Of a stretch of 64,000 nt of DNA, positions 1-9,696 are shown piece after piece. The position numbers and the translations under genes are program-made. How positions within the stretch are numbered: position 1 is the first letter of the stretch; each line of letters opens with the position of its first letter. Origin of the DNA: Apricaphanius iberus (taxonomy: Eukaryota > Chordata > Actinopteri > Cyprinodontiformes > Aphaniidae); assembly GCA_028564705.1 (NCBI GenBank), contig JAPXFQ010002128.1, forward strand, positions 558,001 to 622,000. Direction: 5' to 3'. Below the pieces are notes generated by a model. It made no database searches, had not been told where the DNA came from, and saw only the letters and a program-made list of their open reading frames with translations.

Positions 1-94
1 TGGAGCTCCAGTGGCCACGCCCACCAGCAGCTTCCAGAGGGAAGCATACACACACTGGGCAGGAGGTTCTGATCATGGCCTGTGGGTTGTGACA
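1..94 (-). repeat. 3' LTR (partial) of Gypsy/sushi-type retrotransposon
   Basis: These 94 bases match positions 3468-3561 with two differences (near 62 and 87), so they are the inner end of a second LTR whose remainder lies left of the window. On the minus strand the LTR begins TGTCA right after a purine-rich tract, as a 3' LTR should. Two differences in 94 bases suggest a fairly recent insertion, but the sample is small. Confidence 0.9.
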
Positions 95-905
95 GTACCC
101 CCTCCCCGACGAGCGCCTCCAGGCGATCCTCCAGGCGATCCTCCAGGCCTCTCCGGATGAGCGCGATGGAAGCGCCGGACGAGGGTGGCGTCCAAAATCT
201 GCCGCCTGGGGACCCAGCTCCTCTCCTCGGGACCATAGCCCTCCCAGTCAATCAGATATTGCAGGCCGCGGCCCCGGCGGCGAGAATCCAAAATCCGGTG
301 AATAGTATACGCTGGCTGGTCATCGACAAGCCGGGCGGGTGGAGGGGCTGGCGGAGGAGGGAGCAGCGGGCTGATGAGGACAGGCTTAAGCAGGGAGACG
401 TGAAAGCTCGGGTGGACCCTCAGAGAGCGGGGCAGCTGGAGGCGGACGGTCACGGGGGTGATCACTCTCTCGATCACAAAGGGACCAATAAACTTGGGTG
501 ACAGTTTCTTAGACGTAGCTTTAAGTGGAAGATCCCTTGTGGAGAGCCATACCTTATCACCCAAAAAATAGTTGGGTGCAGGAGTGCGATGACGGTTGGC
601 TTGGCGTTGGTTTTGGGCCGATGCCCTGAGCAGGGCGGCGCGCGCTCTGTGCCAGGTGCGATGACATCTCCGAATGTACGCTTGGACCGAGGGGACTGTC
701 AACTCTCTCTCCTGAGTGGGGAACAGGGAAGGTTGAAAACCATACACACATTGAAAGGGTGACAGACCTGTGGCAGATGTGGGGAGAGTATTGTGCGCAT
801 ACTCCACCCATGGGAGCTGAGATGTCCAGGATGAGGGATTGGAGGATGCCAAACAGCGCAGGGTGGTCTCCAGCTTCTGATTAGCCCTCTCTGCTTGACC
901 GTTGG
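73..905 (-). pseudogene. Integrase C-terminal part with chromodomain (Gypsy pol, 3' portion)
   Basis: The minus-strand frame carries the end of a Ty3/Gypsy integrase. It starts with the post-catalytic motif NGQAERANQ just after the deletion point, continues through WVEYAHNT and the GDKVWLS / FIGPF / HPSFHVSLL region typical of the integrase C-terminal domain, and ends in a chromodomain ([10 protein letters not shown] to the [14 protein letters not shown] core; about residues 182-231 of the 259-aa open frame that starts at 852). Chromodomains at this place define the chromoviruses, including vertebrate sushi elements, where they bind modified histones and guide integration. The HHCC zinc finger and most of the DDE catalytic core are missing, so this part cannot be a working integrase. 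It is in a different frame from the reverse transcriptase segment to its right because of the internal deletion near 905-922. Confidence 0.9.
95..110 (-). other. Polypurine tract of the Gypsy element
   Basis: Read on the minus strand this is GTCGGGGAGGGGGTAC, immediately before the TGTCA start of the 3' LTR. A purine run here is the expected plus-strand primer for reverse transcription. The integrase reading frame runs through it and stops inside the LTR at 73-75. Confidence 0.8.
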
Positions 906-2057
906 CTTGAGGACCTGATGAACATGTTGGATATGTTCTGCTTGGTTCTGGGAAAAAATTAGGATGTCATCGAGGTAGACAAAAACGAACCTGCCCAGCA
1001 TGTCCCTCAATACATAATTTACCAGACATTGAAACACAGCAGGTGCGTTAGTGAGGCCGAATGGCATTACTAGGTACTCAAAATGTCCCAGGTGTGTGTT
1101 AAACGCGGTCTTCCACTCATCCCCCTCACGGATCCGTACCAAATGGTAGGCGTTCCGCAGATCTAGTTTTGAGAAGATGGTGGCTCCTTGGAGGGACTCA
1201 AAGGCAGAATTCATGAGGGGAAGAGGATATTTATTCTTTACCGTAATGTCATTCAGTCCTCTGAAGTCGATGCAAGGCCTAAGGGATCCATCCTTTTTCC
1301 CCACAAAAAAGAACCCGGCTCCCAGTGGTGAAGAGGAGGGTCGAATGATGCCCGCTGCTAGTGAGTTGGTGATGTACTCCTCCATAGCTGCGCGCTCAGG
1401 TCGGGAAATGCTATACAGACGACTTCGGGGAAGCGTGGATCCTGGTAGCAGGTCAATAGCGCAGTCATATGGTCGGTGCGGGGGTAGAGATAAAGCCCGT
1501 TGTTTACAAAAAACCTCTGAAACCTTGTGGTAGTCCTCGGGAACCCCAGACAGGTCCGGCAGGTCTGGTTTGGGTCTCTGGTTAGTAGTGACAGGGGGCA
1601 AGGCAGAGCGCAGACAACTGGCAAGACAGGTGGGACTCCAATTACTGACAGTAGCTGTGATCCAGTCAATGTTCGGGTTGTGCTTAATTAACCAGGAATG
1701 CCCCAAAACCAGAGGTATGTAAGGGGAATCAATAACAAAAAACGAAAGAAGCTCAAAATGGTTACCTGACAGCTGAAGCTGGACTGGACTGGTACGGGTG
1801 GTTATTCGGGCCAGCAGTCTCCCATCGAGCGTGTTTGCCTCCAGTGGTTTCTCCAGTAACTCCGTGGGAAGCCCCAGCTGTCTGACGAGCGTGGTGTCTA
1901 AGAAACTCTCGTCAGCTCCAGAGTCAATGAGTGCCAGGAGTTCGAGTTTTTGGTCTTTCCAGCAGATGGTGGCATGCAGCTGGGTTCGAGAGCGCGTCGA
2001 CAGAGGTACGGTGGTTCGGCTCGCTAGGATTCCTCCTCTCGCTAGCGAGCCCTTCGG
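905..2057 (-). pseudogene. Gypsy pol: protease and truncated reverse transcriptase
   Basis: The minus-strand frame is open from the end of gag (about 2057) to 699, but the element's own protein is cut at about 905-922. It opens with an aspartic protease (active site IDSGADESF, Asp codon 1923-1925), then [12 protein letters not shown]. The reverse transcriptase follows: [42 protein letters not shown] and the catalytic box YLDDILIFS. Soon after YLDD the sequence jumps into integrase code, so the RT thumb, RNase H, the integrase zinc finger and most of the catalytic core are gone. Pol lies in the -1 frame relative to gag and has no initiator of its own, which fits translation as a Gag-Pol fusion by frameshifting. 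Past the junction the frame continues as meaningless sequence. The copy is not autonomous. Confidence 0.9.
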
Positions 2058-3070
2058 TTTAACAGGCAGCGGGGACAGGTGGCGAGGTAATGACCGGGCT
2101 GTCCGCAGTAGAGGCAGGAGTTGGTGGCTAGCCGTTGCTCCCGTTCCTCCGTGTTAAGCTGGTTCCGTCCCAGCTGCATCGGTTCGCCGCCGGGGTTCTC
2201 CTCTCGCCGCGTAGGTTCCTGTGGCTGAGCTGGGCAGGAAACAGGTTGGGGCCACCCCGAACCTGGGGAATCCTCTCTCCGGCGGGAAGTGACGTCATCA
2301 CTGGGATTTCGCCGCTTCTCCCTTTGACGCTCACGGCAGCGATTGTCTATGCGGATCGAAAGTGCAATTAATTCATCCAACTCCTTGGACACAGGGTGAG
2401 AAACTAACTCGTCCTTAAGTAGCTCACTCAACCCGTTTACAAATACAGCCTGCAGAGAAGCCCCGTTCCACTCACTCTCAGCTGGCAATGTATGGAATTC
2501 AATAGCATATTCTGCCACGCTCCTACGTCCTTGGCGGAGAGAGAAGAGTCTCATGGAGGCGTCCTTACCTTGAACTGGATGGTCAAATACCTTACTCATC
2601 TCAGCGGTAAAGGACGCGTATGTGGCGGTGGTTGGGTCCAGTCTCCTCCAGCGAACAGAAGCCCAATCTAGCGCGGATCCCCTCAGCAGTCCGATCAGGT
2701 AGGCGATCCTCGCTCTCTCAGAAGCATATGTGAGTGGCTGGAGATCAAACACAAGGCCACACTGCATGAGAAATGTTTTACATTTGCCGGGGTTCCCATC
2801 ATACCTTTCTGGGGGGGAAACCCACGGTTCCCTGGCGGGGTTGTGTACTGAGGGAGCGGCAGGGACGGCTGAGGCGGCTGGAACTGCTGGAGCAGCCGGA
2901 ATGGCTGGAACTGGAGATGGATTCATAAGTGTGCCCTGGAGAGTCGTCATGTTGGTGGACAGGGTCTGGAGATGTTTCATAATATCCTGGAGTGCGGAGC
3001 TGTGTTGGTCCAGGATTGCGGCCTGCGTGGCCACGGCATGGCGAACCGGCTCTAAGTCCGCTGAGTCCAT
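2042..3070 (-). CDS. Gag protein of Gypsy/sushi-type retrotransposon (342 aa)
   Basis: This is the structural (Gag-like) protein of the element, expected to form cytoplasmic particles and package the element RNA. The ATG is at 3070-3068, 16 nt inside the 5' LTR boundary, and the frame is intact to TAG at 2042. The N-terminal third is helical and then Ala/Pro-rich. The middle has the retrotransposon-gag signature region ([28 protein letters not shown]). The C-terminus has one CCHC zinc knuckle, C319-x2-C322-x4-H327-x4-C332, followed by a basic tail. Sushi-class gags are the source of the domesticated mammalian PEG10/RTL genes, but here gag sits between LTR and pol remnants, so it is simply an element gene. 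Pol follows in the -1 frame. Intact length argues for a young copy. Confidence 0.93.
   Translation of the reverse strand: MDSADLEPVRHAVATQAAILDQHSSALQDIMKHLQTLSTNMTTLQGTLMNPSPVPAIPAAPAVPAASAVPAAPSVHNPAREPWVSPPERYDGNPGKCKTFLMQCGLVFDLQPLTYASERARIAYLIGLLRGSALDWASVRWRRLDPTTATYASFTAEMSKVFDHPVQGKDASMRLFSLRQGRRSVAEYAIEFHTLPAESEWNGASLQAVFVNGLSELLKDELVSHPVSKELDELIALSIRIDNRCRERQREKRRNPSDDVTSRRREDSPGSGWPQPVSCPAQPQEPTRREENPGGEPMQLGRNQLNTEEREQRLATNSCLYCGQPGHYLATCPRCLLNRRAR
2057..2063 (-). promoter_or_regulatory. Candidate -1 ribosomal frameshift site (gag/pol)
   Basis: On the minus strand this reads GTTAAAC, phased G-TTA-AAC in the gag frame, seven codons before the gag stop. Slipping back one base here enters a frame that is open straight into the protease (active site at 1923-1925). 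GUUAAAC is a slippery heptamer known to work in some arteriviruses. Sushi/PEG10-type elements are known to use -1 frameshifting, though PEG10 uses a different heptamer. I did not fold the downstream RNA. Confidence 0.6.
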
Positions 3071-3074
3071 ACTG

Positions 3075-3085
3075 GCCGGATCGTT
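3075..3085 (-). other. Primer-binding site, probably self-primed (Tf1-like)
   Basis: The minus-strand sequence AACGATCCGGC starts one base inside the 5' LTR boundary, where a primer-binding site should be. It is perfectly complementary over 11 nt to GCCGGATCGTT inside the same LTR (3388-3398), which lies about 31 bases downstream of a TATA-like TATTTAAA and so at the predicted 5' end of the transcript. No usual tRNA-type TGG start is seen. The fission-yeast element Tf1 primes with the first 11 nt of its own RNA, and the same has been proposed for related elements. Confidence 0.7.
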
Positions 3086-3086
3086 C

Positions 3087-3561
3087 TGTCAGGGTCTCCG
3101 GGGCCAGGGACTCAAACGCAGACTAGAGTAGACTAGTGGATAGTGAAGTTTATTTTATACACAGCAGCAATAGTGATAAGGCTGGTATCTTTCGTGGCTC
3201 CGGGAGTGGTGGTGTGACTCCGACTCGGGCTCTGGTTCCAGGTTTGTAGTTGGTGGTGCTGGCAGGTGGCTGGTTCAGGCTCGATTTTGGTGGTCTGTGA
3301 TTTAGCAGAGCAAAGGATAAAACAGAATCTTGAGAAAACACAAGAATTAGTTTAGGTGCGGCTGGCGTGTCTCACAGTTACTGATACAACGATCCGGCGG
3401 GGTCTGGAGGGTTGGTCTGAGTTTAAATAGGTGCACTGATGAGGTGATGAGTTGCAGGTGAGTTGACTGGAGCTCCAGTGGCCACGCCCACCAGCAGCTT
3501 CCAGAGGGAAGCATACACACACTGGGCATGAGGTTCTGATCATGGCCTGTGGGTCGTGACA
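3087..3561 (-). repeat. 5' LTR of Gypsy/sushi-type retrotransposon (475 bp)
   Basis: The LTR is bounded by TGTCA...TGACA. On the minus strand, U3 is about 3399-3561, with a TATA-like TATTTAAA at 3422-3429. R probably begins near 3398, and an AATAAA poly(A) signal lies at 3149-3154. The right end matches the partial 3' LTR at 1-94. Target-site duplication cannot be checked because the other end is outside the window; the host sequence after the LTR begins CATAG. Confidence 0.9.
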
Positions 3562-4080
3562 CATAGAATCTGATTATAGGTGATGGACAATGGAAGGAGC
3601 TAAACACAAAGTGATCACGGATTAAAACAGACAAATATATTTGTTTCTTTTTTTTATGCTGACTTGCTAACTTCAGCCCTCAGAAGAAACTCTCAGCTTA
3701 GCCCTTGATAAAAAACGTCCCCTTTCTACTCAGAAACCTCACATCCAGTGCATGACACATGCTAACTTCCATCTCTCATCGTCACATACAGATCCATTTT
3801 CACTACCCTACCCCCTTTTGCGTATTTGTGTGTGGTCTGCATGGGTCTGAATGCGTGTGCATGTCTGTGCCGTACTCAAAGAAAAAGATAGGCACACAAG
3901 GATAAAATCCAGCAAACCCCCTCTAATTCCTGCATTCATTTATGGCTCTCAGATATATGCCATGCTTAGCCTAAACAAATGGTCCTTTGTCACTGACAGC
4001 AGCCTTTGATCACAATGAATCGGATTCACTGTCTAGCTGCCATACCGGATCTGCCCTTCATCACTTCTGCAGCACACGCA

Positions 4081-4127
4081 GGCACACACACACACACACC
4101 TATACACACACACACACAAACACACAC
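4081..4127. repeat. (CA)n-rich microsatellite
   Basis: Imperfect CA dinucleotide runs interrupted by CCTATA and AA. Confidence 0.85.
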
Positions 4128-4151
4128 CCCTAATGCTGATGTGTTCTGCTG

Positions 4152-4199
4152 CACTTTAACAGATACACTTTAACAGATACACTTTAACAGATACACTTT
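4152..4199. repeat. 14-bp tandem repeat, three full copies
   Basis: The unit CACTTTAACAGATA occurs three times without mismatch (4152-4193) and is followed by a partial fourth, CACTTT. The lack of divergence suggests recent slippage. Confidence 0.9.
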
Positions 4200-7100
4200 T
4201 TAAACGCTATACCCCATTTCAATTTATTCTGAACTTTTGAACCTTACAACACCCGGTCATTCCACAGGCTCTACTGGGTTACTGACAGCTGTGGGGGAAC
4301 TATTAAGCACAGGGAGGAGAATGGTTAGAGTCAAAGCTCTTGGATCAACCAGTAGCAATCAGAGAGGAAGGTTATTCAAGCTGATGTGACCCCCTCTGTG
4401 CAAACTACCAAGGTCCTTGCTGGGTGATATTCTCACCTGTCGACGTCCTTGCTGGAGATCATTTTCTGCAGAGTTAATCCCAAAAAAAATGCTACACTTT
4501 GGGTTGGTGGGCTTGAATTTGAGTGGTAGTGGTGGCATTCCTTTTAGGTTGTCAGCCAGTGGGACATGCAAATACGTGCAGTGGTGGTGTAGGGTGATTT
4601 AGTATGTTGCTACTGGCCTGTGGGATTGACAGTAACACCGGCTGACTTGGATGCATGGTGGGGGGGGGGAGATTGCCGGCACTTGTGTAACAGAGAGACA
4701 CAGGCAGGTACTGTTCTCCTGCTGAGCTCGAAACAAACCGCTGTTGACATCCCTGTCACCAACGCTCATTTCCAGTGTTCAATGAGATTAGACTCAACTG
4801 GCGGCGGTAGAGACAGAGGCATCAAATTAAGCGAAAGCGGCTGACAGCGAGCATGTTCGGTGCACCGGCTTTCTGCAGGCTGTTTTCTTACGCTTTGCTT
4901 CGAATTAAATGTTATCTTTCAGCCTGCATTCCAAGAGGAGGGATCAAAGATTAATCTCAGGGCAGATCTGGAGAGCTGTTTGAAGAGGGAGTGCACCAAA
5001 AGGAAGAAAATGTGGGTTGAAAACATCTGAACTTAAAGTTCGACTTACAAGACCGATTTCATCATTCAGTTTTAACTTCTCCACACTATGGTTTGGTGAC
5101 ATGGGTATAATTCATGGCTCAGGTTCAGTTACTGCGCTGAACACGTGCAGATATCAAATTCCCGCTCTTTTGCTTATGCACGTTTACACCGAGACATTAT
5201 CCCTCACATGCACGTAAATAAACACAACGGCCGACCCAGCTAAAGGTTCACACATAGACATTTTAACATACTGAAGTTGTCAGGGAAATTGAGAGGAAAT
5301 GACACAGGGCATATTTTCACAAATCTTCCCTGTTGGCATGCTCTGCACTGGCATGGGGCCTGTCAGAAGCCTGTCTCTTCGGTTTAGCCATCAGACACAG
5401 CCAGAGTGCCAAACAGACTTGGATGTACTGTACATGTCCGAAGACATAGTGAAATTTCAGCAGAAAGATGTGTGCATGTGGAATTTTTGAGAGAGAGACG
5501 ATAAAGAGAAAGCAGCAGATGAGAAAAGTACAAGAAGAGGTTTGATCTAACTGAACGCTGTGCTGCCAGCTCTCCTCTCTAAAATAGAAATGTAAAGCTC
5601 GGTGCCTGCACCTCTTTCACCAGATCTGTAACCCAAACCGTTAGGCTCAGGGCTCTGCACGTCATCTCAGCTTTGCAAAACTGACTTTGATGAGGTGGCT
5701 GATGGCCAAAACAGGCAGCCCATGCATCTGTCAGGTTCACTGGGTCTCTGCTTTGGTCCTGATGGATGTCTCCTACAAACCCCCTGCTTTGCTGCTACTG
5801 CTTTCCTAAACACACTCACAGTCCCCAGCTGGGAAAGACATCCCGCTGCTTCATAGACACTTTGCTGTTCTGCCTGCTCTCCTGTGAAACCATCTCCCGT
5901 CACACAGGAAGCTTAATTATCACACTATACACACCATATTACCAAACTATCTGAGAAAATCAATGCTAGGATCACCAGCTGCCAGTATCCACACAACATG
6001 TGTGTGGATATAGCCTCTTACCCCAGCACCGTTATGGTGCAGGGGGCCCAGCAAACCACGGTGAGGGCAGCTGAAATGAAACTGGGGAGTGTCCCTTCCC
6101 TCTGTCCAGGAACTGTTTCAGAGCTGCTGCAGGAAAAGGACTGTAAATACTGACAGAGACAGTCTTTCTATGAACTATTTCAAGAGAAAAATCAAACCAA
6201 AAGACTGGACAAGTTCAAAAATGAATTTTTTTTTGGTTTATCAGGTTCCTCGGGTGTCGAGCATCAATTTATCAATATTTTGGGGTTACTTTGTTTGTAA
6301 ATCTCACAGTAGATCTCACAGGTATTGATTAATTTTCCGGGATGTATACAAATTTATTGGAAAGCAAACCCTAACTGAAACCACCACCTTCAGGAACAAG
6401 CCTTCGGCCTTCCTGATGTATCTATCAGTGCAGTTCTCATTCAGAGCGGTCAGGCTATACGCCCACCCCGCAATCATCACTGACACCTGCTCTCTCCCTA
6501 CAGCTGAACTTCAGCCACACTGTAGTAACACTCCACTTTAAATCTCCAGTAACGGCGTAACATTAGGAAAGGTAATTACTCCGTTACCTAGAAAATTACG
6601 CTGTTAGCGCAAACGTCTTTACAAACAATACTGTCCACTACCCACAGCTGGGTTTGGGGGTAAAGCTCCTAGTCACCCGCCTTATTGCTGGTGGCTCATC
6701 TGAGATCTACCAACAGGACATTATCATTATTATTATCCTCATTATTCATTATTTCAAGCTTAGCCTCAGATATTGAATATACAAAATGCATTTCTGTATT
6801 AAACTTATTTTTTTTTTGTCTGAATTAATAGTGTAATATTAAAAGTTTGGTTTTCTTGTCACCCCTATTTCACTCCAGGTGTGGAACAGATACGGCCCGG
6901 TGTCCGTACAGCTGCCCCATAGACAAAAACATGGAGTCCAGTCAGTATTCAGACCAGCAGCGGTGTGGTCCAGGGGCTGATGCAGAGCTACTTACATTTT
7001 TCAGATTACGTTTCTTTTTTTTTTACGGACGCCGGATGTATTTTTAAATGAAGTTAAAGATTTTGCACGAGTCTGACAGGGACTGAGTCATGATCCAGCC

Positions 7101-7435
7101 AAGTTGATCCGGTATGTTTCAAAATAAAACTGGTACAAGCAAATGGGTAATGCTTATGATTACAAGCTCCTCTCAGTTGTTATCATGTGAACTTGCATGA
7201 ACTGCCAAGATATGGTGCTCTTGCTGGAGCAAACCTCCGGAGATGTTCCACACATAAATCACAGCCGGTGCGAATTCCAGTCCATGTAGCAGCAATATAG
7301 ACTCTTGGCTGCATCGGCTGAGAGTATTTTATCATTTTAATATCCTGTTTGTTAATGTGTGTATATGTGTCTTTGTGCTTTTGGTTTTTAATGGGCTCAT
7401 ACTGACACATCTCTGTGCAAATGAAGGCCCTAATG

Positions 7436-8684
7436 AAGGGTTCCCCAAATCCAGGCCTTGAGGGCCAGTATACTTCAGGTTTTAGTTCTTTCCCTGGTTA
7501 AATACACCAGAATCAAATGACGGCTCATTAGCAGCAGGGTTATAATAGTTTTAAAATTTTCATTAGTTTTAGTTTTTGTTTAGTTTTGACTTCAGATTTC
7601 AAATTCTGTTTTAGTTTTAGTTAGTTTTTACCATTTGTTAGGTAGTTTAGTTAAGTTTTAGTTTTTTGAAAATGTTTAGTTTCAGTTTAGTTTTTATTAG
7701 TTTCAGTTTTAGTTTTAGTCTTTTCGTTAAACAAGTTGTGTAACGGGGCAAGACACAAAAATGTATAACAAAATCTCTGAAAATGATTATGCTTTTTTGA
7801 AACTGTATTGACATAGGCCAGATTAAAAACCATAGAAATCAGGCAAGTATTAAAGAAATATGGCAGTTATGTAAACACAATAACAACACGTGTGCATTAA
7901 CAAGCCAAACAATTAATGCAGGTGCTACAGTTCTATAAAAACACTGAGTGGCAACACAACAAAACGAAAGCCAAGCCATCTCTCAACCTTTGCTGACATG
8001 ACGCTAGGCGGACTACAACAACACAGACGACTTGACTGACATGTTGGGATAATGCAGTACAGCCAGTAAAAAACCACCAACAACCAGAAACTGGAGAAGG
8101 ATTATTTGTCCACCAACACAGCGGATACACGCACAACCTACAATAGCTGCACAACTCCGGTGTAACACCGGCTCCCATTGCTGTTGTTTGCAGTCTGCAG
8201 TCACAGTCTTCGCTTATTTGTTAGGCGCCGTAGCTCACCTGTTATGAAGTTGTTGTTTTTTTATCAAGGCAATTTGTACAACTAAAAAGGCACAACACAG
8301 ATGATCACATCTGTTTCTGGTGACAACGTGAGAGCAACATAGAAATAATTCTTCTAGACTTTATGATGCACTATATGAAACGAAAACTAAGCACATTTTC
8401 TCATTAAATTTAATTCGATTTAGTTAGTTTTGTGAGCACTCATAACAGTTTCCCTTTGTTTTCATTTTGCTTCAAATTCTCGTTTTCATTTTTAGTTCAG
8501 TTAACAGTTACTTCTAGTTTTCGTTATTTCGTTCGTTTTCGTTTACAATACTAACACTGGTTAGCAGGCCTCTTCCGAACTTTGCCATGCTGAGAAGGAA
8601 GTTGGACAATTTTAATCAGCTGTGTTGTAGCAGACACACATCTAAAACTGGTAGGGCCTTGAGGCCATGAGTTGGGGACCCCTG
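7436..8684. mobile_element. Short hAT-like nonautonomous element, interrupted
   Basis: The ends are inverted repeats of a common fish hAT-type MITE: left AAGGGTTCCCCAAATCCAGGC, right ending TTGGGGACCCCTG. Inner motifs CACCAGAATCAAATGA and AATCAGCTGTGTTG fit the same family. Flanking octamers CCCTAATG (7428-7435) and TCCTAACG (8685-8692) match at 6 of 8 positions, fitting an old 8-bp target duplication. Without the 1025-bp insertion at 7535-8559 it would be about 224 bp. It codes for nothing. Confidence 0.75.
7535..8559. mobile_element. hAT-like element inserted in the outer hAT element
   Basis: The element starts CAGGGTTATAATAGTTTT and ends ACAATACTAACACTG; the inverted ends agree as CAGnGTTAnTATnGT. 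It is flanked by TTAGCAG on both sides (7528-7534 and 8561-8567; 7 of 8 if the octamer is used), which is a target duplication within the outer element. The outer 200 bp at each side are full of TTTTAGTTT / TTTCGTT motifs that look like subterminal transposase-binding repeats. The core (about 7730-8390) has no transposase frame, so this copy is nonautonomous. Confidence 0.75.
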
Positions 8685-8846
8685 TCCTAACGGATTAATA
8701 AAGTGACTTTAAATTTGAATTGAATTTGAATTAACAAAAGTGAGATTTTAGTTATCAATCCCAAAGACAAGAGAGATAATTTTACCAAAACTGCAGAGTT
8801 TCAAACCTTCTCAATGTCCGAGGAATCACGGGCATCCTCGTTGACT

Positions 8847-9580
8847 CTAACCCCTCCTTTCCACTGGACGTGTAAACAGCACATTGTAGGAGCAGCACGT
8901 CATGCAGCTGATAGCCACCGCTGTAGTCCATAGAACCCTTTCCACCGGTCATGAAAGCAGCGCGAGTCTGCCCCGTTGTGGGAGCGCCATGTCGCGGCAC
9001 TTTTTGGATAGGGGAAGATAGGAAATGAGACGGCTCAGCATCAGTAATTTTCAAAATAAAAGAAAAATGCTGCTTTCCGGTTGTTTTACTTAAAAAAATT
9101 CACTACCTGTGCAGCCCGATGAGAAGTCAGTACCTCGCGGGAGGATCTCATTTGTGTTTTATCATGGACGACGAATGGTTGATCATTGAAGTGGAGAAGC
9201 ACTCATTCCTGTTTGACCCCAGTCACACTTTTTATACAGACAATGTCAAGAAGGATAAAGCATGGAGTGACGTATCTGCTGTTTTGGGGCAAGATGGTGA
9301 GTTTATGCTACTTATTAATGTGATTCTTTTTTTCCCCCATTCTATATGCACCCTTTTCAGTTATGTGAGCTAAAAAAAAGGGGCCTTGACGTTTTAATAA
9401 TTAAACTATGATGAACTACCAAAAGAAATACTGTTTCATGCTCTCTCTGTGAGAGCTGCTTCCCTGCTACTACGTGCCTCATACGCTCCAGGTGGAAAGG
9501 GCCAAGCAGCAGAATACGCAAGCGAAAAGTGCGGCTCCTTTAACATGCTTCTTATGCATCCGGTGGAAAGCCCAGGTTAG
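8847..9580 (+). mobile_element. Harbinger/PIF-like nonautonomous element carrying a MADF exon
   Basis: Inverted 24-bp ends can be aligned: left CTAACCCCTCCTTTCCACTG and right, reversed, CTAACCTGGGCTTTCCACCG; the shared core is CTTTCCACyGGAyG. Both subterminal zones are GC-richer and contain CTGCTG/GCAGC motifs. Between them is one MADF exon (9164-9296) and no transposase. PIF/Harbinger elements typically encode a transposase plus a Myb/MADF-type DNA-binding partner, so this appears to be an internally deleted copy that kept the first exon of the partner. The exact target duplication was not resolved. Confidence 0.6.
9164..9296 (+). pseudogene. MADF-domain exon 1 (transposon-encoded)
   Basis: An ATG opens MDDEWLIIEVEKHSFLFDPS, followed by HTFYTDNVKKDKAW and SDVSAVLGQDG. 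This is the first half of a MADF domain, a DNA-binding fold of the Myb-like class. The frame runs into an exact splice donor (G|GTGAGT at 9297). No second exon with the usual WKSLRDTY motif follows before the element's right end, so only the first exon survives. Uninterrupted frame and clean donor suggest it has not decayed long. Host genes with MADF domains are the alternative, but the flanking inverted repeats favour transposon origin. Confidence 0.65.
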
Positions 9581-9696
9581 CCAGATTTTATTCCAAACAT
9601 AAATGATCTAATAAAGTGTTAAGTAAAGTGTAGCACACTTTCAACAACAGGGTAATTCAATGTGCTTTACATGATTTGGTAATAAAGTAAGGACAG

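Larger units (their letters stand above)
3562..7435. other. Intergenic DNA without recognised gene
   Basis: No convincing coding sequence. The stretch holds a CA-rich tract (4081-4127), a 14-bp triplicate (4152-4199), a G-run near 4662 and ordinary AT-rich DNA. Bases about 6390-6550 resemble a decayed transposon end (TACCTAG, AACGGCGTAAC motifs), but I could not place them. Confidence 0.5.

Noticed and set aside
82..501. Plus-strand 139-codon frame at the left edge
   Set aside because: Antisense to the integrase/chromodomain code, which has clear homology motifs.
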